A stretch of DNA of 64,000 bases from Pyrocephalus nanus (Eukaryota; Chordata; Aves; Passeriformes; Tyrannidae): contig CM076266.1 of NCBI GenBank assembly GCA_038380795.1, positions 12,484,001-12,548,000 on the forward strand. Direction: 5' to 3'. Numbering within the stretch: position 1 is the first letter of the stretch; each line of letters begins with the position of its first letter. Of the stretch, positions 24,601 to 37,200 are shown in pieces. A program made the position numbers and the translations under genes. The notes below the pieces were generated by a model. The model was not told the DNA's origin and did no database searches. It saw only the letters and a list, made by a program, of their open reading frames with translations.

Positions 24601-27600
24601 GCATAAAGGGCTTGTAGCCACTGGGGCCATGATAAACCCCTCTTGCCCACAGAGACTTAGCCCTGCCCCTTGCTGCAGTCAGGGTCAGCCAGGAGTACAT
24701 GAAGGAGGAACTGAAAATACTGACTGAAAGAAAAGGAATCCTGGGAGCTGAGTTGCAGTATGTCAGTGGATGTTAAAATAGGGGTGAAACATGCTCCTTT
24801 CTGAACTAAAAAGGGGAATCAAAGGGAAAGGGGCTCGAGAACCAAAACACAACACCGTGGAACAAGGGAGATAATTTTGCTTTTGTGGCTATATATAAAA
24901 CATTTCAAGCCATTTTAATTTCTCAAAAGGGAAATAAAAAAAAATCTGTTATTAAATTTATATGAGAACCTAACAAGCTAGCAGAACACCCCCCAGTGTT
25001 TTATGTGAGATGTTCTTATTATCCACGGATCACTGACATGATAGAGCATAATGACATCTGAAAGAGTACTTGGAGACCACTATTTTGTGTCAATGAGCAG
25101 TTAAGAAGCCCTTAGCTTTTTGGAGCTTCAGTTTATTGTGTCAGTCTGTGGAGAAACAGACACTAAAGGCAGCAATATCTCCACATGATGAAGCCAACTG
25201 GCATCCTAACAGCATGCCTGCTCATATTATACTTGGAAGGGCTTTTTATTCATGACTAGCTCTGTGTGAAATAATCCTATTTTTCATTATATTGCTGTGT
25301 GTCCATCTCTTAGAATATTAATATAAGAGTTTGAATTCAATCAGCTCTTCATGTAGAATCAGTAAGTTTTAATTCACAAAAAATTCACATATTTCACAAA
25401 AATAGACATAACTTCAGTGTAAGCACATAATTGTTAAGGACTGCTTTTTTAAGCTTCAAAATTACTGTGAATAATCCAGCATTTTAAACTGTCATGTTCA
25501 CTAGAATTAGGTTCACTTACTATCCCTAATTGGTAAGAGGTGCTAGCCTCACTTGCCAGCTTGTTAGATTTGCAAGAAATCACCTTCAGGCTTTTCTGAT
25601 GTTGCCACTCATAATGCTAAAAACTCTTTGAAATTATCTGCAAAGTCTTTTCACTGCCATCTAATCCTTTGCTGGAAATTGTCCTTTGCCATAAGGCCAC
25701 AAAACTTGCCTTTAATCAGTCCAGGGATGTGGTATTTTCAAGTGGACAACATATTCATTATATTTTCATATTTTTCCCTGTGCCCAATTGCTGTTCCGCT
25801 TGATTTTTTAAGATTTTAAGCACTACGAGGGAAGGAAATTCTATTTGCTCTCTGTTTGTACAAAGTCTAGTGCTGTGAGATATATTGCTTCCTGACTGTG
25901 GTTGTTAACTAATATCGCAGTATATCAACAAAATAATAAAGTCTGTCTCACTGAAAGGGCTGCTGATTCAAACATCTGTGTTGCCATGTCATTGTGAAAT
26001 CCTGCCTTCAGAGTCCTGGCCCAGGATGTCAGACGTGCCTTCAGCGGTCATTCCCTCCCGGCCAGCAAAACAGTCCTTGTGCACTGTTTATTTTCATCCA
26101 TGTTCTTTCAGAGCCTTAAATAACAAAAGGCAGCATCCAAAATTATTGTTATTCCCTATAGGTCTTGATTCAAAGCCTTTGGGAGTAAATTCTTTCCGTT
26201 GATTTAGGTGGTCTGAGATAAACTGCAATATTTGGGGATTTAATAGCTGTTACGCCTGCAGGATATATCTCTGAAAATCATTCTCATTCTGTTATTAGTG
26301 ACTTGTTTCATGGCAGTATATTGCATACAACTGCCTTGTACACCTTACTTTAATTTATGTGATAATCATACTGAAATATGTCAAAGGATAATTATTAAAC
26401 ATTTAAGTAATATGGTTAAAAAAAGATCCAGGGACTAAAATATTTCAAAGTGATTGACAGAATCAGTCAGAACATAGAACATCTTGTAAAAACAGAAAAA
26501 AATCAGATCCATCATAAATAGTAAGGTGGGCTTTTTTTGAGGGATAAATAAATAGTAATGATTTCTGTAAAGAAAATAGATATCAACTATTTCTATTTAA
26601 CAAATGAAACTTTGATTCTGCCTACATTACTTATGTTTGTCCTCTTTTATTACTGGGACATGGTATCAGAGTTCATAGTGTAAAAAAGAGAAGAGCAGTT
26701 CTCCCAGTTGCAGGCCAGACGGGAAAAGTCCTTATTATTTGATATCTCTAATTTCCCAGTAAACTTTGTCATCTGATTTCCATTTTAATAATTCCATATT
26801 TAGATAATGTTTCATACATAGGTGAAAAAACCCTCACATGTAAGTTCTTTTAGTTTTCATGTCCCAATTCCTTGCAGATCTTTTTCTATGGCAATAAAAT
26901 AATTTAAACAAGTGAGAGATACAGATGCAAAGAGACCAAGCAGTGTCCTTTTAAAACAGCGTTTGCTCCCAATTTTAGATTACAAAATGCCATACTATTT
27001 CATTCCTTCATTTCAACTGATAGCAAAAAATGTGCCACAATATCACCATATACTGAGGTGAAATTCAGTCTTTTGGATAAGGACAGATTTTGGAGCTCTT
27101 GTCTGAAGACTTCATGTTTTTTCTCTGGCAATCTCACTGAAACCTTTTCCCTTGATGGATCATGAGGTGGAGATTTCAGGGTGTAATGAAACTGTACAGT
27201 GAAATTTTCCTTTATGTGGTGATGCATGACTTCTCTCTTCATCAGTTATTTTCTGAATGACACCTCCTGGAGAAAGATTTGACTGCACACAAAGAGCAAA
27301 GCCACAAATTGAAGTGCAGCTCCATGACTGGTTATAGAGGATGACAAAAAGAAGAAAAGCAGTACCAGTTTCATGATAATGTGACATTATTGCCACCTAA
27401 TTTTTTTTATAATAACATTGACACTCATAGATGAAACTTCTGGTAGGATATTGGCGTACTACCAATTATAGTCTGATGATGATGCTAACAGTGCCAAACG
27501 GGAGGTAGTTCCTCAAAATGTCCTTTAGTGCAATATTTCCTATTGCCCTAAGTCATTCAATGTCATTATTAACTACCTCTTTATGGTAGGAAGAGTCACA

Positions 27601-28374
27601 ACCATGTGAACAGCAATGTTACAAATGCTAGTAGAAAAACTAAAAGAGCCCTAGAGGCATCACTTAAAAAAGTTTTTTGGAACCTAACTTGTGACTTTTA
27701 ACACTTAAGGCTGAGTTCTAATAAAACTTACTTAAACAAACACATAAAAATACCATGTGACTCCATCTTAACACACATTTGAGGTGTTCAGCACTACCTC
27801 TCCCATGTGTATATACTGTCCAAATAACAATGAGCAACAGATATGTCATGAAAACCAAGAGTCATTATTTATACCAGGGCAAGCAGCTGTGCCATTCTAA
27901 GCATTATCCTCTCAGGCTGAAAGAGCTGTAAGGTACCGCTTGTTGCTTCTAGTATCCATTTGGCAGTAGGCTTTAATCAGTATGATCCTTTGGAAATGCC
28001 TACTAATCACTAAAGAGACAAGTATCTTCTAGTCTGGTGAAACATACCATGCATTCCTCAATTAACAGAATGTGAATCACCACATATTCTGACATTCTTT
28101 CTCTTTCTTTACTGCCACTATTGCAGTTTTCCTTTATTTCGTTTAACCTTGGGTACGAGGCTACCAGCATAGGAAAGGGATGATGTTTTCCTGCGACATT
28201 TGGCTGTTCTGTGAACAAAGATACTGAACAGGAATAGCAAAAATTTTGCTTGAAGAGAGGTCAATTACAGCACTTTGCATTCACATGTTTTAAGCTTCTG
28301 GGTACTATCAGAAAGATATCAGCTGCTGAAATGTTAATTTTTGCTTTGGGCAACAGCTCATAATTATTTTTGGA
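21651..28374. other. Unique AT-rich DNA, no gene seen
   Basis: No supported gene. A14 at 23145-23158. A slightly CpG-richer patch lies at about 25980-26240. Two overlapping minus-strand frames at 27000-27396 (80 and 78 codons) have fairly ordinary amino-acid composition, but I could not link them to a family or to the Gypsy element to their right. Sequence at 28003-28370 may contain further unrecognisable Gypsy pol. Confidence 0.5.
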
Positions 28375-29410
28375 GCCTGCAGGTTTTACACTTGGCCAGT
28401 CCAGCTGAATTTCTTTCAGACATCCTTTACTGAGGAATGCATGACCACTGTATTACAAACCAGAGCATTAGCATATGCTGTTTACAATTATCACTTACGT
28501 CTGCAGAATAACACCCGGGAGACTAAGAATTTCCTTTGTACACATTCTTAGAATTGCTTAAGTTCTTTACAATTTTGCTGTTAAAGGACAGAAAAAACCA
28601 GAATCCTTCTCAAGCTTCAGTTTAAGCATTATTAATTTTTTTTTTTAATTTTATAAAGTAAATGGTTTAAAGATGCTACAGTATCCCATGAAGCCTTGTA
28701 GTGGTTATTTGCAAGACAATGCATCAGGTATTCTTTATGTTTGTGCTTATGAGATTCTACTTTTACTTTTTGCAGTGACCCAGGCAATTTCTGAATGTAT
28801 CTGCTATTTGTAGTTCCTTCAGAATTTGTCCTTGAACCACCAATGATTAGTATCAGGAGACTGTTTTTCTCACTGGAGGCACCTAATCTTTCAGTTCTCT
28901 GTGCCCTGTTTTCTGAGACTGTCTAATTTATTTGTTGTATAAGCTTCAAGAAGTATTGCAACTCTGGCACCTTTGAAATTGCAATATCTACTGCACATTT
29001 TGGGGTCAAATCTGCTTCCATCAAAGACTGCTTTTAGATTGAATTATTTTACATAACACTTACTAACCATTCTCTTAATGCATCATTTAAACTCCCTTCA
29101 AACTGGCAATGCTCATTTAATTGCTTTAATCCAGTCACATATTCAGCAAATGTTTCATTTTCTTGATTCTATATATAAAAGCAGAAATGCTTTGCAATCA
29201 TAAGTGGCTTTGGGGATAGGTAATTTTGCAGAATTTCCACAGTCTCAGCAAAAGTTTTGTCTTTTGCTTTAACAGCATCTATAATATTGTGCTACAGGAT
29301 ACAGTTTTGGTGTCCATTACACTCATCAAAACAGCCATCTTTTATATAATATTGAGATCATAAAATAGTATTCAAGTCTTCCAGTATAGGTAGCAGAATC
29401 CTTCATCAAA
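28375..29410 (-). mobile_element. Degenerate Ty3/Gypsy-type retrotransposon (gag to start of pol)
   Basis: Read on the minus strand (right to left), pieces of one polyprotein appear in the expected order, spread over several frames. At 29294-29340 is a hydrophobic gag segment (VLMSVMDTKTVSC). In another frame at 29221-29280 is DKTFAETVEILQN, then LSPKP. At 29101-29160 is TFAEYVTGLKQLNEHCQF and after it SLNDALRE, the hallmark of Gypsy-type gag. At about 28990-29030 is EADLTPKCAVDIA. At roughly 28770-28890 is a decayed double CCHC zinc-knuckle region, with cysteines largely lost. At 28381-28440 is CLKEIQLDWPSVKP, typical of the linker just before reverse transcriptase. Frame changes and stops throughout show it is dead. 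Neither LTR, protease active site nor RT core was found. Gypsy relics are uncommon in bird genomes. Confidence 0.75.
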
Positions 29411-30476
29411 CTATCAGGTAAACTATCTTGTTTGATATAACTCTACACTTTTGTAGCACAAGTGTTGCAGACATCTAACTTAGCAATGCCCATCCGGAAA
29501 AGCACTCTGTATTCTGCAGAGTGATTCTGTTCTTGTTGCTGATTGGGCCTTGACTTCCAGGATACTAAAAAAAAAAAGAAATAAAAATTAGGATCTGGAA
29601 AGGTGGTATGTTGCTGCTTTGACAGGCTTCTAATAGCTGGTCCATGATGCAGTACTTCACTTCCTACCCCTCTAGGCATGGCTCAGTCTTCAGTTACTTG
29701 TCCACATCCAGCATTAACTGCAGAAAATTATTTTGTTTATTTAGTGCTCAGGACAAGGCAAATCTGCTGATTAATCTGGACTTTGGAATAAAGGATAGGG
29801 TAAGATATTAGAAGTTACTCTTTTTATGTGTATTCAGCACAAGGTTCCGGGCCTGAGTTGTGCTCACAAGTACAATTTCAGTGAAGGATGTTGTGTGCTC
29901 ACAAAAATATTGCCCATCACTAAGTAACTTGACCAGTCTGGTGCACAGCACAAAGTCAGTGATGGACATTCACACTGAAGTACTGAAAAACTTCAGTCTA
30001 AGGGCCTGGAATACCCAGCTTACAGTTTGTAAACAGTCTGGCTGAAAATTTATTTACAGTACATTTGCTACAAACATAATCACTTAACTACTTAACATAG
30101 TTTTTAGAAAACATTCAGAGCAGGATTCAGCATCTCCTTGAATAAGGTAACTACCATTAGTAAAGTGCATGAACTAGGTGTCAAAGCTCCCCTTACAACT
30201 GAAGAGTGTTTGCCCAGCAGCATAGTTTAGAGAACAACCCAGATGATCAATGACAGACATGACTAATCTTGTTCATCTTGCTTACATACAATCATTGACT
30301 GACCTGTGAAATTTTTTTTCTACCCAAGTTCCTTAGAATGAACTTCTATGACTCATATCCTCTAGGGTATTTGAAGGAAAAGCTAGAGAACCTTTAGGAT
30401 AAGGGACATCATGTGGCCTCAGATCTGTATGGTTAGGCAATTAAGCTGAATTCTGTCTGTCTGAAGTGTGGTACAT
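29411..30476. other. Unique DNA between Gypsy relic and CR1
   Basis: No gene recognised. The minus-strand frame at 29443-29679 runs towards the Gypsy relic and may hold the diverged gag N-terminus or 5' leader, but no family residues are clear. No LTR end (TG...CA) could be assigned. Confidence 0.4.
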
Positions 30477-31250
30477 CATAGAATCATAGAATTATAGAAT
30501 CAACTGGGTTGGAAAGATCATAAACTCCAACCCTTGATCCAACACCACCATGGTTATTAGGTCACTAAGTGCCACATCCAGTCTCTTCTTAAAAACCTCC
30601 AAAGACACTGAATCCACCACATCCCTGGGCAGCCCATTCCAATGTCTGCTTACTCTCTCTGTAAAAAATTTCTTCCTGATATCCAACCTAAACATTCCAT
30701 GGCAGAGCTTGAGATTGTACTCTCTTTTCCTACTGCTGGTTGCCTGGGAAAAGAGACTGACTCCCACCTGGCTAAAACTTCCTCTCAGGTAGTTGTAGAG
30801 AGTGATGAGGTCACCCCTGAGCCTCCTCTTCTCCAGACTAAACAACCCCAGCTCTCTCAGCCTCTCCTCACAGGACTTGTGCTCAATTCCCTTCACCAGC
30901 CTGGTTGCTCCTCTCTGGACCTGCCCCAGCCCCTCAATATCCTTCCTGAACTGAGGGGCCCAGAACTGAACACAGCACTCCAGGTGTGGCCTCACCAGTG
31001 CTGAGTACAGGGGAAGGATCACTTCCCTGCTCCTGCTGGCCACACTGTTCTTCATCCAGGCCAGGACGCCGTTGGCCTTCTTGGCCACCTGGGCACACTG
31101 CTGGCTTATGGTCAGCTTCCTGGCAGTCCAAAATCTTTTCCACCTGGCTGCTCTCCAGCCACTGTGCCCAGGCTGTAGTGCTGCAGGGGTTGTTGTGGCC
31201 AAAGTGCAGGACCCGGCACTTGGCCTTGGCACTTGGCTTTCTGAATTCCA
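30477..31250 (-). mobile_element. CR1 LINE, best-preserved copy (ORF2 C-terminus and 3' end)
   Basis: The 3' end lies at the left, with three tandem octamers (30477-30500, reading ATTCTATA, ATTCTATG, ATTCTATG on the minus strand). A long minus-strand frame (30492-31232) encodes the C-terminal part of CR1 ORF2, downstream of the RT catalytic core: [20 protein letters not shown], then [31 protein letters not shown], and [19 protein letters not shown]. Near 31110-31140 the frame changes: upstream coding ([12 protein letters not shown]) is in the frame of 30934-31254. The copy therefore carries at least one frameshift and is 5'-truncated at about 31250. It cannot transpose alone. The long open stretch suggests a younger insertion than the other CR1s here. 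Confidence 0.95.
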
Positions 31251-34200
31251 ACAATTCTATTGAACAATTCTCCAGTGATTATAGTGAGACCTTCAATACA
31301 CATATCTTCAGAAACTTACAGTTTGCTGTCTTTACCTGTGAGCTGAAGCCATTTGTAGCCATGTGTTCTCATGCATTAACTTAGCTATTTCTGCCCTTAG
31401 CTTTTTTATGCCCCATCTTAAAAAATTAAGATAGTGCCTCTCCTTTACTTCTGAGGACCACTGTGAAAATGAAGAATGGTCAAATGTTATAGGGAAGCAC
31501 ATTGTATCAGGGTAAAAGAAAGAAATTAATAATTACTCTTCAGCACAGGTTCTAATATGTATGAGGACTGACACAATGTAACAAGTAATAAAACACTTTT
31601 CTTCATGTGAGTTGAATAAGACAGGGACAGTATCAAAAAAGAAGTGTATGATCAAATAGTTAATGATTTGGTCACCGTTCATGAATACTAGAGACAGATT
31701 GCAGGCAATCTTCACTGTGGCACATTCTAATTCTGAGTCTTGCTTTTTCATCCTTAGTAACATTTTAAATGTACTTTTTTACATATTTTATGTGGAGAAC
31801 ATCTATAGCTACATAAAACCTCTGTTACTTTTCTGTTTCCCTTTCACAAAAACCTATGCCAGTAGGTTTCCTAACATTTTTATTTCTTAAGCTACCACTA
31901 CAATCAACAAACTGAAAATTTAATTTATAACTGCTTTTTTTAACAGTGTTTATTTGGTCTGAAAAATACATCAGCTTCTTCATCTCCTATTGCTACCTGC
32001 CATGAACATGAAAATTAAGCTGAAAGACCAATTCAGGCATTACTAGATGTTTTTTCTTTCTGTCTTATGCCTACCATAAAACTATTGATAACAGCAGGAG
32101 CCATATCTTATAGGATTTAGAAAATTTAGAATATAAACCACCTTATTTTTTAATAGGAAATATACTGAAATTGTCTTGGATTTTTTAGATAATTTTTTAT
32201 TAATTAAGGAAAGAATTGCCTTAAAAATATTGTAACTTTTTTTGAAAATAAAGCAGAAACTATTTAGAAGCACACATAAAAGCAGTGATTGCCCACCTGG
32301 ATAAATTTGGGTATTAGGAGAAATAGGAGGAATTCAAGAATAAAAAAAGCAAAATTGAACAAAAAAAATTTAGTACTTTTTTTTCCCCCAGCTTCAATAA
32401 AATGAGGAAGAAAGTTTAAAGACAGAGAAAAAAAAATGCCTACATAGATCCTGCTGAAATGCAGATCAGACATGAAAGTAACTCATATCTCATCAGGGAT
32501 TAAGAATCATCTGAAAGGTTTTTGAAGAGGCTTACAGAATATTCAAGTTAAAATGACTCAGATTTGGAGGTGGGTCTTGATGGCATCCAGATCTGGGAAT
32601 GCAATTGCCTTGCCTGAGGTTCCTTTGGCAGTCTGTAGTGTTTAAGGAAGTTTGCCATCTGATCTACCTAAGACCATTTGTGGCTGATGATTTTGCTCTT
32701 TGTTACCAGTTACCTGTGTCCTGCATTAAAACCCACGAGTATTTCTGAAGAATATGCAATGCAATATTATGCCATTTGCATTTTAAAAGTCTTTATAGAT
32801 TGACATGTACAACTGCTTTTTTTTCTCCTGACCACTAAGGGAGTTAACAAATTCTTATTCTATTTTCCTAAATCTCTTCTTTTTTTTGTTTCAAAACATG
32901 TTTGTTAACATGTCTACTGCCTTCTGAGTACCTTAAAAGAGCTAACAAAACTGAAAATCAGATAAAATATCCCTAGCAACTGAGCAACAAATTAAGCATC
33001 ATATAACATGACAAACTGTAGATAATGCTAAACCGGAGGGGGGGGGGGGGGGGGGGAAGAAGAAATATGCTTTATTTCACAAAATTAATTAAATAGTTTT
33101 TTCAATGTGTGTGTAATTTATATCGTGAACATACTTTGTATATTTGAACATGATATATTTTGAGGTATCTCTGCCACAAAATTTAACTGAAAGTCAACAG
33201 ACCCAAGAAAGACCCAAAAACACTGTTGTTTCTTCAGTACCTAAAAAACTTCAAGGAGATAAAGTGGCATCTATGCAGGATATGCAGTTCTTGTGACCAG
33301 AAATGAAGCTCCTGTCTAAATGCCCATTAACCAACTACAATCTTCAATCAAACTCCTAACCCATTTGCACATGTATAGGTAGGATTTAAGTTACAATATC
33401 CCTCTGGATTTACACTGAAAGAAACTTTATGGGATAGGGAAATTTCACTGGGGTCACGACTGCTTTATTTCCTTTGCCCCTTACTCTCTCTTTACTGCTA
33501 TCTGCCCATGACTATTCATAAATTATATTTTCCTACAGAGGTCTGTAAGACTGTGATTTTAGTAAATGAAGAACAATAAATGAAGCAAATATGGATTAAA
33601 ATGACAACAATAAATAATCATAAGGACAGAAGACCTTTCCTTTTAAAACTGAATATTGGAGGCTATATTTCTCAATGTTAGCTACAGACATCATGAACTA
33701 AAGAAAAAACCTGGAATTGAGTCTTTCAAAATCTGAAGACTTAAAATCCAGTCTAATCAAATTTTGTAGGTCAGCCCCATCTGTACATTATACAAAGCTA
33801 CATGGAACTAATGATACTGAATTGACTAATGCTAAGTGTTGTTTATACCAGATTGCTTCAGCTTGAATCTGTAGAATTTTTGGCAGAAATATTGTCCACA
33901 ATTTTTCTTGATCTACTAATTAAATATACAGAATATCATGTGATATCACATGGAAGGCTCCAGAAAACACTGAAATTTGAACAGGCAGAGGAGTTCTTAT
34001 ATGAAGGCTTTTTTATACTGGAAAGCATGAACACGCTCCACCTGTGGGGGTTTTCTGTAATCAGAGTCCAAAAACCAGAGACGAGTCTTGCTCTGAGATT
34101 CATAGGTTGTGCCATTTTACATGAAATATGACCACACCTTATGCTAATGAGGTGTCTTGGACTTGTCTCTGTGCTGAGAGTCAAGCATAGAGATAAGTCT

Positions 34201-37200
34201 AAGAAATCCAATGGAACGCTTTGAGGAAGGCAGACTGGCTGCAGTAAGGTATTAAAATGTTCCATAACAACCACTGCTGACAGAAGGTTGAGTTGATTTT
34301 CATAAGGTGTGTTGATGAACACAGAGGGGAACTAATAATAGCAATAATAATAATAATTGTGAGTCTTCCTCTGTGCTCTTTAAGTTCTTGCTGCAGTCAC
34401 AGAGCCCCTACCTTGAGTGCAGTAAGAGAACTGGACATATGGTTATCAAAAGAATTCTTTTGCTCCTTATGTTCAGGGACTTTCCTATAAAAGGAGGTCA
34501 TCAGAGCTGGATTCAGTCAAGACTGTAGGCTCTACATTACCCAGTCATCAAGTACTGGGTCTTGAAGTGATAGTCTGGATATGGCTGCACAGATAGGTTT
34601 TTTATACAAACAGAGAGGTGAAGTCTGGATGCTCAATACAACTGGAAAGCTCAGCAGAAACCAGCCTGGACCTAGGGCAAGCAGGAGTCTTAAGAACCAC
34701 CTCTCAGGTGCCATAGGTGCATGGAGAAGACACTCTCTTCCTTAGGGTTTATGACCTCTGAGATGAAGCAGATGAGGCTTTCCTCCTGATAAGCAAGCCT
34801 GCCACTAATCATTTTCCTTTAGGACAAGGAGGTGCCCTTCTCTTGTCGATGATAACCATGGTCAGAACCTTTCAAGACCCAGTTATGGCCACAGTCTGAG
34901 AGGGGAATTAAATACCCTGATTCCTTGAGGAGTGTTTGAAAAAACAATGTCTCATTTAACTCAGGCTGTTGGTTGCTCTCCAAATATCTCAGTAATGTTC
35001 TTTTCCTACAGTACTGAATATGGTTCAAAATTCACTCTTCAGAGAGAAAATGTAGAAGGAACCCAAATCTGTAGTACAGGGATTAGAACGGAAGATTGCA
35101 AATGGGATTCCATATGTTCAGTATGGCTGCGTTTTTTTCAATTGAGAATTAAAAAAATTTTTTTTTAAATATTTGTTGTTTTCAGATTGAAATTACTTTT
35201 AATACAATAGACTTATCCTTTGAAGCCATATACCTACATGTACACAAATGCATGTCAGCAAATTGTCCCACATGAACACTAGCCCTGTACCTTGCAAGAG
35301 GATGTTCTGAGTTCAAACAAGTAAAACCCTGAGCTTGGAAGTACATTGTGTCTTCATAAAAGTTGACCCAACCCTTGAGTGTGATTCAGACTTCATAATA
35401 CTTTCCATTGACTACTATTTAAACCTTGTGGACACTTTCCTCCAGACTTTGTTTTCTCCTCACAACTTGCTTAGCTTTTAATGTCTTTATTCTGAATTTA
35501 ATCATGAAGCAAGGTAAAATGCCAGGACTGGTTCAGGCAATGATTTTCAGTTGTATTAGTCCACCCCCTCTGCTGCTCAATCTGGGCTTTTTCCAAATTT
35601 ATCTGCAGAGAGAAGCAATGCTTGGGCTAAGCTGGGAATACTGAGGAAAAACTGGGGAAATAAAATGCTTTAAATGTAGTGAGCACCAGAAAGAAGTTAG
35701 TGGTATAGATAATAAGTTCCATTCTGTTTCCATGGTGTGAAATGACAAAAAGAATCAATTTCTTACCTTTTTTTTTAATATTTATATGTGTATTGATATG
35801 TTTGTTTATTTATGCCAGAGTGCTAAACTATCTAAATAAAATACTATGAGAAATCTTAATTTTGGGGAAACAAAGTAGATAGTTTGCACTTACTTATATG
35901 AAAGAAGTGTATGAGAAAAGGGGGTCTTTACTTTACAATATCAAAATGATATTAAGAAATAGGGAATAAAAGGAGTTGTGATCTCCTATAGTTTTAAAAA
36001 GTAAGGTAGGAAGATCTGAATGTTACTCATCAGTCACAATTTTTCTTAGGATTTGTCCCATTCCATATGACAGGTGAAAAATTTATGCCTCAGAAAAAAA
36101 AAAAAAAGCTTTCATTGTGGAAAAAGATTAGTCATTTTGATAAACTCCATGTAGTTTAAAAAGATCTTTTGGCTATCCGTTAATATTTTTTTTAAGGCAT
36201 TAATTTCTTTAAAAATGCCATAAATTTTCCTTCAGCTGGAAATCCTAGCTGACTTTACAGCATCAAGGGTTATAATGTATTACTATTGATACTGATTGAG
36301 TACCTTCAAGATGCAAGACTGTGTATTAAAATTCTGGTCCTTTTGGTAGGTTTCAGACTGATCTTGCCTATTAAAATTAGCATATTTTTAGTTTATTCTT
36401 TAGTTGATTCTTCCATCCAGTGTGAACCTCATTGCAAGTTTTGTTTGCTGTAACATTGACCAGCCACAACTGAGTAACAGATTCCAAGTGACAGAACTGG
36501 AAAAAGAAAAACTCCTTAGTGAACTCTTCATATCTACTAAAAGAGAACCTTGTTAGGAAATTTCTCTGAAATAGTTTGTTCATTGTTGACACTATTAATC
36601 ATAACAGTATTACTGAGGAATTGATGGATATGTGTTTTATTGTTTTCAGTTTATTATAGCTAGCCAGTTTTGTATTCCTAATGTCATTTTAATCTGCTTT
36701 TTACTGGTAGTTGGATGACTAATAGGTACAGCATTTTCAGAAACGTCCTCTGCTCACGCTGAGCTCAGCAGAATATCAACACTTCTTACAGATGACATTC
36801 TAAAAGTTAGGTCCATTCCCTTGGCAAAGTTAGGGGGAACAGATATTCTGAATAATTTTCCTAAAATGCTAAAACAATACAAATTTTTCATAACAAATAA
36901 AAACCCCATAACTGTTTCACAGTACTTGTAAACTTTGCCTACTGGCTCAGCTGTAGCAAGATCCAAAATAATTTCTATTTCCAATTAGCAGCTGTACAGT
37001 TGCCTTAAGGGACTGTTATATCTTTCCATTTGGTAAATATTAACATGCTAAAATGCTGAGGGTTTTGTGAGGTTTGAAGAGGACAAGCAGTAAAGGCAGA
37101 TCATCATTAATCTCCTGGGTCACTTGCCGCTAACTTTGTATTTTCAGTACACTTTGCTGGAGCATGGGAAATTATTTTGAAGCTTGTACTCCATAAGTAA

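Noticed and set aside
27000..27396. Two overlapping minus-strand frames as a continuation of the Gypsy pol
   Set aside because: No reverse transcriptase, RNase H or integrase motifs could be read in them.
30986..31384. 132-codon plus-strand frame
   Set aside because: It is antisense to the CR1 ORF2 remnant, whose GC-rich codons leave the opposite strand open.
33829..34322. Opposed frames of 100 and 128 codons
   Set aside because: No family features. Overlapping opposed frames of this length are expected by chance somewhere in 64 kb.
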